Positions 9,009 through 17,114 of a stretch of DNA of 64,000 nt are shown in pieces (the stretch's first letter is position 1; each line of letters starts with the position of its first letter). Under the pieces are notes generated by a model, which saw only the letters and a list, made by a program, of their open reading frames with translations, was not told the origin of the DNA and searched no databases. The stretch comes from Fundidesulfovibrio terrae (GTDB lineage: Bacteria; Desulfobacterota; Desulfovibrionia; Desulfovibrionales; Desulfovibrionaceae): contig NZ_JAKZFS010000002.1 in assembly GCF_022808915.1 (NCBI RefSeq), positions 744,001-808,000 of the forward strand, read 5' to 3'. The translations under genes and the position numbers were made by a program.

Positions 9009-9069
9009 ATTGAGTTGTCGACAATCGTTACTCGCATAGAACGGGACGGGATTTCCGGCGATTGGACAC

Positions 9070-9101
9070 AAAAAAAGCGGCCGGGGCAAGCCCCGGCCGC
9101 A
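9070..9101 (-). terminator. Terminator of the second porin gene
   Basis: A GCGGCCGGGGC / GCCCCGGCCGC stem with a two-base loop is followed on the minus strand by a run of seven T, 23 bases after the stop of the 9124-10575 gene. It separates the two porin transcripts. Confidence 0.9.
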
Positions 9102-9123
9102 AGGAAGGCAGGTAATCCGCAGA

Positions 9124-10575
9124 CTAGAACTTGTACTGCAGACCGAAGGCGACCTTCCAGGTGTCGCCGTCGTTGGCGCGGTTCACGAAGCGGCGGCCCC
9201 ACACGGACTTCTCGAAGGAGCCGTGGGCCCAACCGGTCTCCACGATCAGAGCCAGGTTCTGGTAGATGTTGTACTGGTTGTCGAAGTTGATGCCCATGAC
9301 GTACTCGTTGGTGGTCAGGTCACGGCCCATCATCACGTACTGGTTGGGGCCGGTGCCGGTGAGCAGGTTGGCCGTGCGCAGAGCGCGAGCGGAGTTGGTG
9401 CCGCGGGCATAGGTGAAGGCCAGGCGGTGGGTCAGATCCTGCATGAAGCTGATCTTGTCCAGGGCGAACACGAGGCCCCAGCTGCCGATGGAGCTGGTGG
9501 GCATGCCGCCGAAGTTGAAGTCCTGGTTGCCGAACATGAAGGAGTTCGAGGGACCCCAGTAGTTCACGACGGCGGGCAGGCGCTCGGAGCCGTTACGGGT
9601 GGAGCCGTCTTCACCGGTGGAGTACCAGAAGGTCAGCTGGGGGGTGACGGCGTCGAAGCCGGTGTACTCGGCGGCGACGTCGAAGAACAGGCCAGCGCGC
9701 TTGCTCTTGCCGCGGTCGTTTCCGTTGCCCTCGCCGTACACGATGTCGGCGTAGAACTTGAAGGGATCAAGCGCGGTGACGGCGAAGGAGGAGCCGACCC
9801 ACCAGAACACGTTCTGGGAGTTCTTCAGGCCGACGGGAGCAGCGTAGGTGCCGGCGGAGAACAGGTAGGTGGCCAGGGTCTCGTTGGTGTTGGGTCCGCC
9901 GTTGCCGACGAAGGTGCCGTAGTTGGCGTTGCGGCCGGCCACGGCGATCATGCCCCAGGGGGTGGCGCTGAAGCCGTCCAGGGTGATGGGCAGGGTCAGC
10001 AGGTAGCCGTCGAACTCGTCGGGGACCTGCTTGGTGGTGGTGTCGAAGTCCTTGTTGGTGTCGAGGAAGCGGATGAAGCCGCCCACGACCTTCAGCTGGT
10101 CAACGACGGGGATGGCCACCAGCGCGGCGGCGGCGCGGGTGCCACCGAACACGGGGTTGGAGCCCAGCCAGTCGGCGGACATGGGCAGGTCGACGTTCTG
10201 CAGGCCCACGGTGAACTCAACCTGGGTGTTGGGCCACTTGAACTGCATGAAGGCCTGGTAGACCTGGATGGAGACGGCCGGGTTGTCCACGGTGAAGGTG
10301 CCGGCGCCCCAAGGAGCGTCGTTCACGCGGATGCCCAGGCGGAACTTCAGGCCTTCGTTGGCGATGAAGTCGGAACGCAGGCGGAAGCGCTCCCAGATGG
10401 TCAGAGAGTCGTAGGTCTGAGAGCCGGCGGCATTCCAACCGGTGTAGTTGTACTTGGACCAGTAGTTGCCGTAGACGCGGGCGTCGCCGGTCATCTTGAC
10501 CTCGGTGGCAGCCGAAGCGGCCACGGCGCCGAAGGCCATGCTGATGAGCAGGGCCAGAGCCAGAATGCGTTTCAT
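9124..10575 (-). CDS. Outer membrane homotrimeric-type porin (paralogue 2)
   Basis: A 483-aa beta-barrel porin, paralogous to the downstream gene. A very strong AGGAGGAGGA precedes the start MKRILALALLISM; the signal peptide ends near AVAASA. The mature protein opens ATEVKMTGDARVYGNYW, repeats the blocks of its paralogue (NYTGWNAAGSQT, DTNKDFDTTTKQVPDEFD, STGEDGSTRNGSERLP) and ends FGLQYKF. The strong ribosome site, long leader and own terminator suggest the more abundantly made of the pair. Divergence is concentrated in the stretches between barrel strands, as expected for surface loops. General diffusion of small solutes is the likely job; selectivity cannot be read. Confidence 0.92.
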   Translation of the reverse strand: MKRILALALLISMAFGAVAASAATEVKMTGDARVYGNYWSKYNYTGWNAAGSQTYDSLTIWERFRLRSDFIANEGLKFRLGIRVNDAPWGAGTFTVDNPAVSIQVYQAFMQFKWPNTQVEFTVGLQNVDLPMSADWLGSNPVFGGTRAAAALVAIPVVDQLKVVGGFIRFLDTNKDFDTTTKQVPDEFDGYLLTLPITLDGFSATPWGMIAVAGRNANYGTFVGNGGPNTNETLATYLFSAGTYAAPVGLKNSQNVFWWVGSSFAVTALDPFKFYADIVYGEGNGNDRGKSKRAGLFFDVAAEYTGFDAVTPQLTFWYSTGEDGSTRNGSERLPAVVNYWGPSNSFMFGNQDFNFGGMPTSSIGSWGLVFALDKISFMQDLTHRLAFTYARGTNSARALRTANLLTGTGPNQYVMMGRDLTTNEYVMGINFDNQYNIYQNLALIVETGWAHGSFEKSVWGRRFVNRANDGDTWKVAFGLQYKF

Positions 10576-11060
10576 AGAGAATCCTCCTCCTCTTGTTGAA
10601 AAAAAAGCTGCCCTTGCCACAGGTGGGCATGGCACAGGAGGGGAAGCCGCCGCCCGGGGAGGAAACGCAAACGCTCACCCCGGGTCTTCCCTCCATGCCC
10701 CGGCTGCGGAGGAGGTGGTTTCGGCGCCTGGCGCGGCGCTTGGAGCTTGCCGCTCCCCTCCGAAGGATAAAATCAATCACCCTACCACAGCCAAGAAGTG
10801 TGTAAAGTGAAACATCAAGCATGGCAAGCCAAAAAGTATTTACTTTTTTGTTATATTTCGCCCGAAAATGACCTGCTCCTCCACGACCTAGGTGCATGAT
10901 TCCGGAGGGCTATGATCGATCTGGGGCGGATCGGACGAAGAAAAGGGGCGCGAAAGGTGGGGTGCGTGATAATGAGCGTGGCGCCAACCGCCTGAAATCA
11001 TGGAAACCGGCTGGGGGGCTCTCGTCCCAGGCAAGCAGGGGGGAGAGGTCCCCAGCCGGA
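10576..11060. other. 485-base intergenic region upstream of porin 2
   Basis: No convincing gene lies here. The left part (to about 10760) is GC-rich and would be a leader of about 185 bases for the porin if the candidate promoter at 10766-10794 is used. An AT-rich stretch lies at 10790-10870. The right part (10900-11060) shows nothing recognisable and lies downstream of the small Cys-protein gene. Confidence 0.5.
10766..10794 (-). promoter_or_regulatory. Candidate promoter of porin 2
   Basis: On the minus strand TTGGCT (10794-10789) and TTTATC (10771-10766) are 17 bases apart, resembling the TTGACT/TTTATC pair in front of porin 1. The match is moderate and other hexamers exist in the AT-rich stretch further upstream. 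Confidence 0.3.
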
Positions 11061-11300
11061 TCAGTTCGCGTGGCGCGAATCTTCGCGGCGGGAGAAACGT
11101 ATGAGGCGGGGCTCGTAATCCGATCTGTCCGGGGAGCAGCTGGGACAGCCATCGTAGACGAGCAGGCAGTCGGCGTCGAGGGCCTCGGGGGGGATTCCCA
11201 TCCAGAGGAGGTCCTCGCTCGGGTCCGAAGCCCTGACCACGGGAGCGCCGCAACGGCGGCACTCGGCATACAGAAGGGAGGGGTCGAAGCGTCCGGTCAT
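11061..11300 (-). CDS. Small Cys-rich (zinc-ribbon-like) hypothetical protein
   Basis: A 79-aa protein with two CxxC knuckles, CRRC at residues 14-17 and CPSC at 52-55, plus Cys45, consistent with a small metal-binding fold. GAGGTG precedes the ATG at a suitable distance. No family is recognised with certainty. It stands alone between the porin and the MucR gene, on the same strand as both. Confidence 0.6.
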   Translation of the reverse strand: MTGRFDPSLLYAECRRCGAPVVRASDPSEDLLWMGIPPEALDADCLLVYDGCPSCSPDRSDYEPRLIRFSRREDSRHAN

Positions 11301-11421
11301 GGCGCACCTCGCGATTGACGGCGTCCGGAACTCGGCTTTTTTTTGTCTCTATCCCCGTCGCACCGGGGGCTGAAGGTGTAAAGTGAAATTAAAGTAACTT
11401 TGCGCACGCGGCAAAATGCGA

Positions 11422-11452
11422 AGCCCCGGACGGCGTACGCACGCCCGGGGCT
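11422..11452 (-). terminator. Possible terminator after the MucR gene
   Basis: On the minus strand AGCCCCGG and CCGGGGCT pair around a GC-rich loop, followed by a weak TTTT eight bases on. It lies about 50 bases after the MucR stop. Confidence 0.5.
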
Positions 11453-11504
11453 CCGGGAGAGTCGGGGCGGAGGCTATGCTCCGCCGAAATTGGGCGGGGT
11501 ATTC

Positions 11505-11912
11505 CTATGCCTTTTTGCGGCGTTCCCACAGGCGCATGTCCTGCATCTTCTTGCGGCGCGCGCGCTGGAGTTCCTTGCAGACCAGAGGGAGGTCCTTGGC
11601 GTAGCCCCACTTCGCGCGGTATTCGTCGGGGGTGAGCCCGAACTTGGCCAGGTGGCGCTTGGTGATCACCTTCATGGATTTGCCTGACTCCATGCAGATG
11701 ATGGTCTTTTCGCGGATGGCTTTCTTGGGGTCCAGGGGCTTGCCGGATGCGTCCTCCACCGTGGTCACCGGTGCCTGCGCGGCGCCCAGCATGACGGATT
11801 TGAGGCCGTGCACGAGATTCTGGACCATGGTCACGATCTCCTGGGCGGTCATGACTCTTACTTTTGCTTGAGCGCGAACAATTTCCAGGGATTCCTTCAA
11901 ATAATCGTCCAT
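11505..11912 (-). CDS. MucR/Ros family transcriptional regulator lacking canonical zinc ligands
   Basis: A 135-aa DNA-binding protein. The start MDDYLKESLEIV is chosen because AAGGAG lies seven bases upstream and the family begins this way; an upstream in-frame extension is atypical. The C-terminal half has the MucR core (residues 73-112): CMESGKSMKVITKRHLAKFG then LTPDEYRAKWG. In Ros the ligands are C-x2-C-x9-H-x4-H. Here Cys73 remains, Ser76 replaces the second Cys, and Phe/Gly sit where the second His should be, so a classical zinc site is unlikely. Ros/MucR members without zinc are known in rhizobia. Targets are probably surface or motility genes, by family analogy only. Confidence 0.88.
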   Translation of the reverse strand: MDDYLKESLEIVRAQAKVRVMTAQEIVTMVQNLVHGLKSVMLGAAQAPVTTVEDASGKPLDPKKAIREKTIICMESGKSMKVITKRHLAKFGLTPDEYRAKWGYAKDLPLVCKELQRARRKKMQDMRLWERRKKA

Positions 11913-12076
11913 GAGGTCTCCTTCAATTCCGGGTACGACATGCCTGCGCGGCAGGCGGAGGGGATAATAGCCAAATTCTGCGATTTGTAAATTGTTTTCA
12001 TCTGACATCCGGTAGGATGCATTCTGAATTGGCACAGGGTGAGCATTTAGTAATCTGTATACGAAAGCGGCGGCGC

Positions 12077-12754
12077 CTACAGATGCGGAATCAGAATTGA
12101 ATCGGCAAACAAGGGGCCTTGCCCGATCCGTATTCCCATGTCCCTGAGGCGGTTGAGTTGCATGGAGTCGTGGACCCCCTTGGCGGCGGGCACCATGAGA
12201 AGATTGGAGGCGAAGGCCACGAAATCGGCGATGTTGCGTTGCGAATCAATGTCAGCGTCAACAGGCATGGAGTCCAGGATGTCCAGGCGCAGCACGTCGG
12301 CGGGAAGACGCTCCACCAGGAGCACCGGCATGGATGCGATGCTCGCGATGTCGAGCCCTAGGCGGAATCCGAGCCTCTTGAACCGCAGGAACTGGTCCAG
12401 CGAGCCGATGCCCAGTTCCAGGCACGCTTTGTCGGAGAAGAACAGGCACAGCCCCGCCGGAGCCATCCCGGCCCGCGAGCAGGTTTCGGCCAGCGCTCCC
12501 GGGAACAGGGCGTCGGCCAGTTCGTCGGCTCCGAACGAGACGCACAGGAACGCCTCGGGGCCGCGAGGGGCGACATGTCCGCCGAGAACTTCCACGATGG
12601 CATCGAGCTTCTGGACGCTGCCGGAAACGGCCTCGCCGAATGAAAATTCCAGGGCGGCCAGCGTCCCCTTGTTGAGTTCGTACAGTGGGCGCAAGGGAAT
12701 CTTCCGGCAATCCTGGGTGGTGATGGCCGGAACTATAGATTGGTAATGGACCAT
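12077..12754 (-). CDS. Degenerate EAL-like domain protein
   Basis: A 225-aa protein shaped like a minimal EAL domain. The stretches LGFRLGLDIASIASMPVLLV, ADVLRLDILD and GVHDSMQLNRLRDMGIRIGQ correspond to the DDFG, KID and AEGVE/QG regions of EAL phosphodiesterases. The catalytic signatures are gone: there is no E-A-L and no DDFGTG, and the KID-like site reads RLD. It therefore probably cannot hydrolyse c-di-GMP and may act as a binding or scaffold protein, as inactive EAL (YdiV-like) proteins do; this is inference. It ends in GQGPLFADSILIPHL. The upstream region is AT-rich; the ribosome site is weak. Confidence 0.7.
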   Translation of the reverse strand: MVHYQSIVPAITTQDCRKIPLRPLYELNKGTLAALEFSFGEAVSGSVQKLDAIVEVLGGHVAPRGPEAFLCVSFGADELADALFPGALAETCSRAGMAPAGLCLFFSDKACLELGIGSLDQFLRFKRLGFRLGLDIASIASMPVLLVERLPADVLRLDILDSMPVDADIDSQRNIADFVAFASNLLMVPAAKGVHDSMQLNRLRDMGIRIGQGPLFADSILIPHL

Positions 12755-12948
12755 GTTCTAGTAAATATCAATAATTGTGCCATGTTTTTTTATGTTTGTT
12801 TTTAGGTGTGTTAGGAGGATTTGCCAATCCGAGAGGTTGTTTGTATTCCAGGATAGTGGGAGGAGTTGTCCTGAATATGGGATTTTGTCCTGAAATCGGG
12901 ATGCGATCCCTGCTTCACCAGCACTCGTGATTGGGCTAGGGGCTGTGC

Positions 12949-14253
12949 ATGCGTTATTTCATTCAAACCTTGGGCTGCAAGATCAACCAGTACGAGTCCC
13001 AGTCCCTCCGGGAAGCCTGGGCCGCCAGGGGGTGGAACGAGAGCCCGGATCCGGCCGGCGCCGACGTGGTGCTCGTGCATACCTGCGCCGTCACCGCCGG
13101 AGCCGTGGCCGACAGCCGGGGCGCGGTGCGCCGGGCCGGACGCGAGGCGCCCTCGGCTCGCATCCTTGTGGCCGGGTGCGCGGCCCAGACAGAACCCGCC
13201 ACGTTCGAGGTCCTGCCGGGCGTCGCGGCCGTGGTCCCGCAGGCGGGCAAGGCCGGGCTGGCCGCATGGCCTGAGGTGTCCCTGGAGCCCGCCGGGGCGG
13301 ACCGGCGTGCCTGGCCGGCGTTCTCCATCACCCGGTTCAACCGGGCCAGGCCCATCCTCAAGCTCCAGGACGGCTGCTCCCACGGGTGCACATACTGCAT
13401 CGTGCCCCGGGCCAGGGGGGCGGCCCGCTCGCGGCCCTTCGAGGACATCGCGGCCGAGGCGGCGAGGCTCCTTGAAGCCGGATACCGCGAGATCATCCTG
13501 TCCGGGATCAACCTGGGGCAGTTCTCCATGCCGGACGGCGACTTCTGGGACATGCTCGCCCGCCTGGAGGGGGCGCTCTCGCCCCGGTGGCAGGGCCGGG
13601 CTCGCCTGCGCTTGTCCTCGCTGGACCCGGGCATGCTCGGCCCCAGGGCGCTCGCCGTGCTCGCGACCTCGCGCATGACCTGCCCGCATCTGCACCTCTC
13701 CATGCAGAGCGCCGATCCCGGGGTGCTGGCCGCCATGGGGCGGTCCCACTACGGGCCGGAGATGGTGCTCGATTTTCTGGACGCCCTGCGCGGGCAATGG
13801 CCCGTGTTCGCCCTGGGGGCCGACCTGCTCACGGGGTTCCCTGGCGAATCGGAGCAGGCTTACCGGGCCACGCTCGATTTCTGTTCCCGGGCGGGCTTGA
13901 GCTACGCCCACGTGTTCCCGTATTCGCGCCGCCCTGGCACAGTGGCCGCCAAGGCCGCCGGACAGCTCCCCAAGGACGTGAAGAAGGAACGCGCCGCGAC
14001 GCTGCGCGCGGCCGCCCAGGCTCTCGAGCGTGCCTTCGTGGAACGGGTCGCGGGCCTGGACAGGCTGGTGGTGGCGGTGGAGGGGCGGGACCCCGGCGCC
14101 GGATCCAGCGAGTTTTATATGGAATGCCGTCTCACCAGCCCCTCGCCCGTGGCCCCGGGGGGCTTGCTCCCGGTGCGCCCGCTCGGCGCCCGGGACGGGG
14201 CGGTTCTGGCCGAGCCATTGTCCGAGCCCCTGGCCGGTCCGGTCGGGCCCTGA
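12949..14253 (+). CDS. mtaB: tRNA (t6A37)-methylthiotransferase, MtaB/MiaB family
   Basis: A 434-aa radical-SAM enzyme expected to add a methylthio group to N6-threonylcarbamoyl-adenosine 37 of tRNAs. The N-terminal UPF0004 domain carries the auxiliary cluster cysteines in TLGCKINQYES, VHTCAVT and VAGCAAQ. The radical-SAM motif is DGCSHGCTYCIVP (CxxxCxxC), followed by ILSGINLGQF and LGADLLTGFPGE. A TRAM-like tail follows. NQYES and the short tail favour MtaB over MiaB or RimO. AGGGG lies six bases before the ATG. It is the first gene of a plus-strand run ending with recJ. Confidence 0.88.
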   Translation: MRYFIQTLGCKINQYESQSLREAWAARGWNESPDPAGADVVLVHTCAVTAGAVADSRGAVRRAGREAPSARILVAGCAAQTEPATFEVLPGVAAVVPQAGKAGLAAWPEVSLEPAGADRRAWPAFSITRFNRARPILKLQDGCSHGCTYCIVPRARGAARSRPFEDIAAEAARLLEAGYREIILSGINLGQFSMPDGDFWDMLARLEGALSPRWQGRARLRLSSLDPGMLGPRALAVLATSRMTCPHLHLSMQSADPGVLAAMGRSHYGPEMVLDFLDALRGQWPVFALGADLLTGFPGESEQAYRATLDFCSRAGLSYAHVFPYSRRPGTVAAKAAGQLPKDVKKERAATLRAAAQALERAFVERVAGLDRLVVAVEGRDPGAGSSEFYMECRLTSPSPVAPGGLLPVRPLGARDGAVLAEPLSEPLAGPVGP

Positions 14254-14388
14254 AGGCTCCGGGGCGCAGGCCCTTTACGAGTCCCCTTTGTGAGGCTATC
14301 TAAACCCGGATGCGGACCGACCGGCCCGCCTGGAGAAACCACCGACCCCTCGCGGCCCCTCGGCCGCGGCGCGGACAGCGAGATACCT

Positions 14389-15270
14389 ATGCCCAAAAGC
14401 ATGACCGGCTTCGGCCGATCCATCACCGAGAATCCCTTCGCCAACGTTGTCTGGGAAGCGCGTTCCGTGAACAGCCGCTACCTGGACCTCAAGTGGAGGC
14501 TCCCCCTGTTTTTGCGGGCCAGCGAGTCCGACCTGGAGAAGGTGGTGCGCCGCTTCGTGGAGCGCGGCCGCCTGGAAGTGACCTGCAACTTCCAGCCCCA
14601 CAGGCCCGAGGCCCTGGACGTCTCCCTGAACAAGCCCATGGCCCAGGCCATGCTGCGCTCCGTGGCCGACCTGGCCCGGGACATGGGGCACGACTTCGCC
14701 CCGGACTACACCCGCCTGCTCACCATCTCCCACCTCTGGCAGGAGGGCATGAAGGACGCCCCGGCCGAACTGATGGAGGCGCTGACCTCCGGCCTGGCCC
14801 AAGCCCTTGAGGACCTGAACGCCGCCCGCCTGCGCGAGGGGGGGCTGCTGGCTTCGGACATCCTCAAACGCCTGGACAGGCTCGCCGCCTGGCACGCCGA
14901 CATCCGCAAGCTGGCCCCCAGGGTGAAGGAGGAGAAGTTCCAGGCCCTGCGCACCAGGCTCACCTCAGTGCTGGAGAAGCTCGGGGTGGAGCCCTCCGAG
15001 GAGCGCATCCTCCAGGAAGTCGCGGTCATGACCGACAAGCTCGACGTCACCGAAGAGCTGACCCGCCTGGGATGCCACCTGGACCAGATACGCGAGATGC
15101 TCGGCCAGTCCGGCGACGTGGGCAAGCGCCTGGATTTCCTGCTCCAGGAAGCCTTCCGCGAGATCAACACCTGCGGCAACAAGGCCCAGTCCATCGAGGT
15201 CAGCCGCGTCGTGGTGGAGTTCAAGGCGGAATTGGAAAAGTGCCGCGAGCAGGTCCAGAACATCGAATAG
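14389..15270 (+). CDS. YicC family protein (putative endoribonuclease)
   Basis: A 293-aa protein with the YicC opening MPKSMTGFGRS and the conserved VNSRYLDLKWRLP, and the C-terminal EINTCGNKAQSIEVSRVVVE. E. coli YicC has been reported to act as an RNase on regulatory RNA; that role is transferred by family only. The gene precedes remA and gmk with a 9-base gap, the same order seen in many Firmicutes and in Desulfovibrio, suggesting co-transcription. The start is the family start; an upstream in-frame extension reads through the preceding gap. Confidence 0.9.
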   Translation: MPKSMTGFGRSITENPFANVVWEARSVNSRYLDLKWRLPLFLRASESDLEKVVRRFVERGRLEVTCNFQPHRPEALDVSLNKPMAQAMLRSVADLARDMGHDFAPDYTRLLTISHLWQEGMKDAPAELMEALTSGLAQALEDLNAARLREGGLLASDILKRLDRLAAWHADIRKLAPRVKEEKFQALRTRLTSVLEKLGVEPSEERILQEVAVMTDKLDVTEELTRLGCHLDQIREMLGQSGDVGKRLDFLLQEAFREINTCGNKAQSIEVSRVVVEFKAELEKCREQVQNIE

Positions 15271-15279
15271 GACTGAGCA

Positions 15280-15543
15280 GTGCAGAAATCAGGACTGTTG
15301 AACATCGGTTTCGGCAACTACGTGGTGAATTCTCGCCTGGTGGCCATCCTGAACCCGGCTTCGTCGCCCATGCGCCGTCTGCGCGAGGACGCCAAGGAGT
15401 CCCACCACCTGGTGGACGCCACCCAGGGCCGCAAGACGCGCTCCATCCTGGTCACGGATTCGGGCCACGTGATCCTCTCGGCCATCCAGGCCGAGACCAT
15501 CTCCCAACGCTTCAGCCAGGACGAGGAAGATGAAGCCCGATAA
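15280..15543 (+). CDS. remA: DUF370/RemA family regulator
   Basis: An 87-aa protein starting at GTG, with AGGAC over the end of the preceding gene. It has the RemA core: [19 protein letters not shown], then [33 protein letters not shown] and LSAIQAETI. In Bacillus subtilis RemA is a DNA-binding activator of matrix and osmoprotection genes and forms ring-like oligomers. The arginines thought to contact DNA are present. It overlaps gmk by 14 bases, so the two are translationally linked. Its role in this organism is unknown. Confidence 0.88.
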   Translation: MQKSGLLNIGFGNYVVNSRLVAILNPASSPMRRLREDAKESHHLVDATQGRKTRSILVTDSGHVILSAIQAETISQRFSQDEEDEAR

Positions 15544-16156
15544 CCGCTTGGGCCTCGCGCTCATCATCACCGCACCGTCCGGGGCGGGCAAGAGCACGCT
15601 CATCAAGAGGCTTTTGGCCGAGTTCCCAACGGCCGGGTTCTCGGTCTCCTGCACCACGCGCTCTCCGCGTCCCGGCGAGCGTGACGGCGTGGACTACGAG
15701 TTCGTGAGTGTCGAGGAGTTCAAGGCCCGCATCGGGCGGGACCATTTCGCCGAGTGGGCCGAGGTGCACGGCAACTATTACGGCACCCCCAAACAGGGGG
15801 TGCTGGACAGCCTGGCCTCGGGGCGCGACGTGATCTTCGACATCGACGTGCAGGGGGCTAAGCTCCTCAAGGGGAATCTGAACCTGGGACGCACGGTGTT
15901 CATCCTGCCCCCGTCGCGCGCGGAACTCGCGCGACGCCTGGCCGGGCGCGGCTCGGACAGCCCCGAGACCATCGCCAGGCGCATGGCCAACGCCCGGAGC
16001 GAAATCGCCCAGGCAGGCTGGTTCGATCATCTCGTGGTCAACGACGCGCTGGACGCGGCCTACGACGAGCTGCGGGCCGTCTATCTGGCCGAACGGGCCC
16101 GTCCGGAACTGCACCCTGGGCTCCTGGAATCGATCCTCGGCGGTTGGACTGGGTAA
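15530..16156 (+). CDS. gmk: Guanylate kinase
   Basis: A 208-aa cytoplasmic enzyme phosphorylating GMP (dGMP) to GDP with ATP. The P-loop APSGAGKST is at residues 15-23, followed by the GMP-binding [19 protein letters not shown] and [20 protein letters not shown], then FDIDVQGAK. Length fits the family (about 205 aa). It overlaps the end of remA, making yicC-remA-gmk a compact unit. Confidence 0.95.
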   Translation: MKPDNRLGLALIITAPSGAGKSTLIKRLLAEFPTAGFSVSCTTRSPRPGERDGVDYEFVSVEEFKARIGRDHFAEWAEVHGNYYGTPKQGVLDSLASGRDVIFDIDVQGAKLLKGNLNLGRTVFILPPSRAELARRLAGRGSDSPETIARRMANARSEIAQAGWFDHLVVNDALDAAYDELRAVYLAERARPELHPGLLESILGGWTG

Positions 16157-16252
16157 AGGAATACCGGACCGCACTTGCATATATCCGGGGTTCCAGGTAT
16201 TTGTGCGAGTCAGGTCTGCGTCTTGCGCTGACTGACATCTTTCGGAGCCCCA

Positions 16253-17107
16253 ATGATGAGCGAATCCGAAAACCAGGATACCCCTTCCGACAGCCAGAAA
16301 TCCTCTTCCCGTTCCCGGGAGAAGATAAAGGGCATCTTTTCCACGCAGTCCATCCAGAAGGTGGGGACAGGCACCACCACCCGCAAGACCATCCAGAAGA
16401 CGTATTGGTTCGTGGAGGAAGTCGAAGAGAACCTGCTGGAGATTCAGCCCCTCAACAAGAATTACATTCCCTCCGGACCCAAGCGCAAGATAACCATAGA
16501 GGACCTGCTGTCCAAATTCGCCCCCGAGCCGGAGTTCTACGTTTCCACGGTGTATCCCAAACTCCAGGAACTGTCGCGCACCATCCAGAAGGGTGAGCGA
16601 CACCGCGACAAGGGTGAGATATTCAGCGCCGAACTCGAGTTCGGCGAAGCCCTCAAGGTGGACGAGGAGAACGTCCGGGCCAACTTCGGGCTCGGGCTCA
16701 CCTACCTCGACCGCGGCGAGGCCCACAAAGCCAACGACATCTTCGAGCGCCTGGTGCGCCTGGACGCGGCTTTCGAGGCTGAGCACAAGCACCTCTTCAA
16801 CGATTTCGGCATCAGCCTGCGCAAGAACAAGATGCTCGACCAGGCCCTGGACTACTACCGCAAGGCCGAAAGCCTCACCGATTCGGACGAGAACCTCTTC
16901 TACAACATCGCCCGGGCCTACTTCGAAAAGGAAAACACCACGGAGTGCCTGGAATACCTCAAGAAAGCCTTGAAGCTGAATCCGGCGCTCGCTGAAGCGC
17001 GGCTCTTCGTCAAGTACATGGTGGACCAGAACATGATCTCGGCGTCCGCGCCCGGGATCAGCGAACTCCTCCCCGGCGCCTCCGCCACCGCCACCGCCGG
17101 AACGTGA
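16253..17107 (+). CDS. TPR-repeat protein
   Basis: A 284-aa soluble protein without a signal peptide. A Ser/Gln-rich start is followed by a conserved-looking block (TTRKTIQKTYWFVEEVEENL, SGPKRKITIEDLLSKF) and then four or five TPRs from about residue 110 (AELEFGEALKVDEENVRANF, ALDYYRKAESL, CLEYLKKALKLNPALAEARL). The tail is Ala/Thr-rich. GGAG lies five bases before the first ATG; a second ATG follows directly. It lies seven bases ahead of the HDOD gene, so the two are probably co-expressed and may interact. The function is unknown; TPRs suggest protein binding. Confidence 0.75.
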   Translation: MMSESENQDTPSDSQKSSSRSREKIKGIFSTQSIQKVGTGTTTRKTIQKTYWFVEEVEENLLEIQPLNKNYIPSGPKRKITIEDLLSKFAPEPEFYVSTVYPKLQELSRTIQKGERHRDKGEIFSAELEFGEALKVDEENVRANFGLGLTYLDRGEAHKANDIFERLVRLDAAFEAEHKHLFNDFGISLRKNKMLDQALDYYRKAESLTDSDENLFYNIARAYFEKENTTECLEYLKKALKLNPALAEARLFVKYMVDQNMISASAPGISELLPGASATATAGT

Positions 17108-17114
17108 GCCGCCC

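Noticed and set aside
10810-10835. A TGGC...TTG pattern upstream of porin 2 resembling -24/-12
   Set aside because: The GG and GC elements are 8 bases apart, not 10.
12767-12782. A sigma-54-like promoter TGGCAC-N5-TTGAT before the EAL-like gene
   Set aside because: The most conserved -12 GC is GA here, and the start would fall on the ATG itself.
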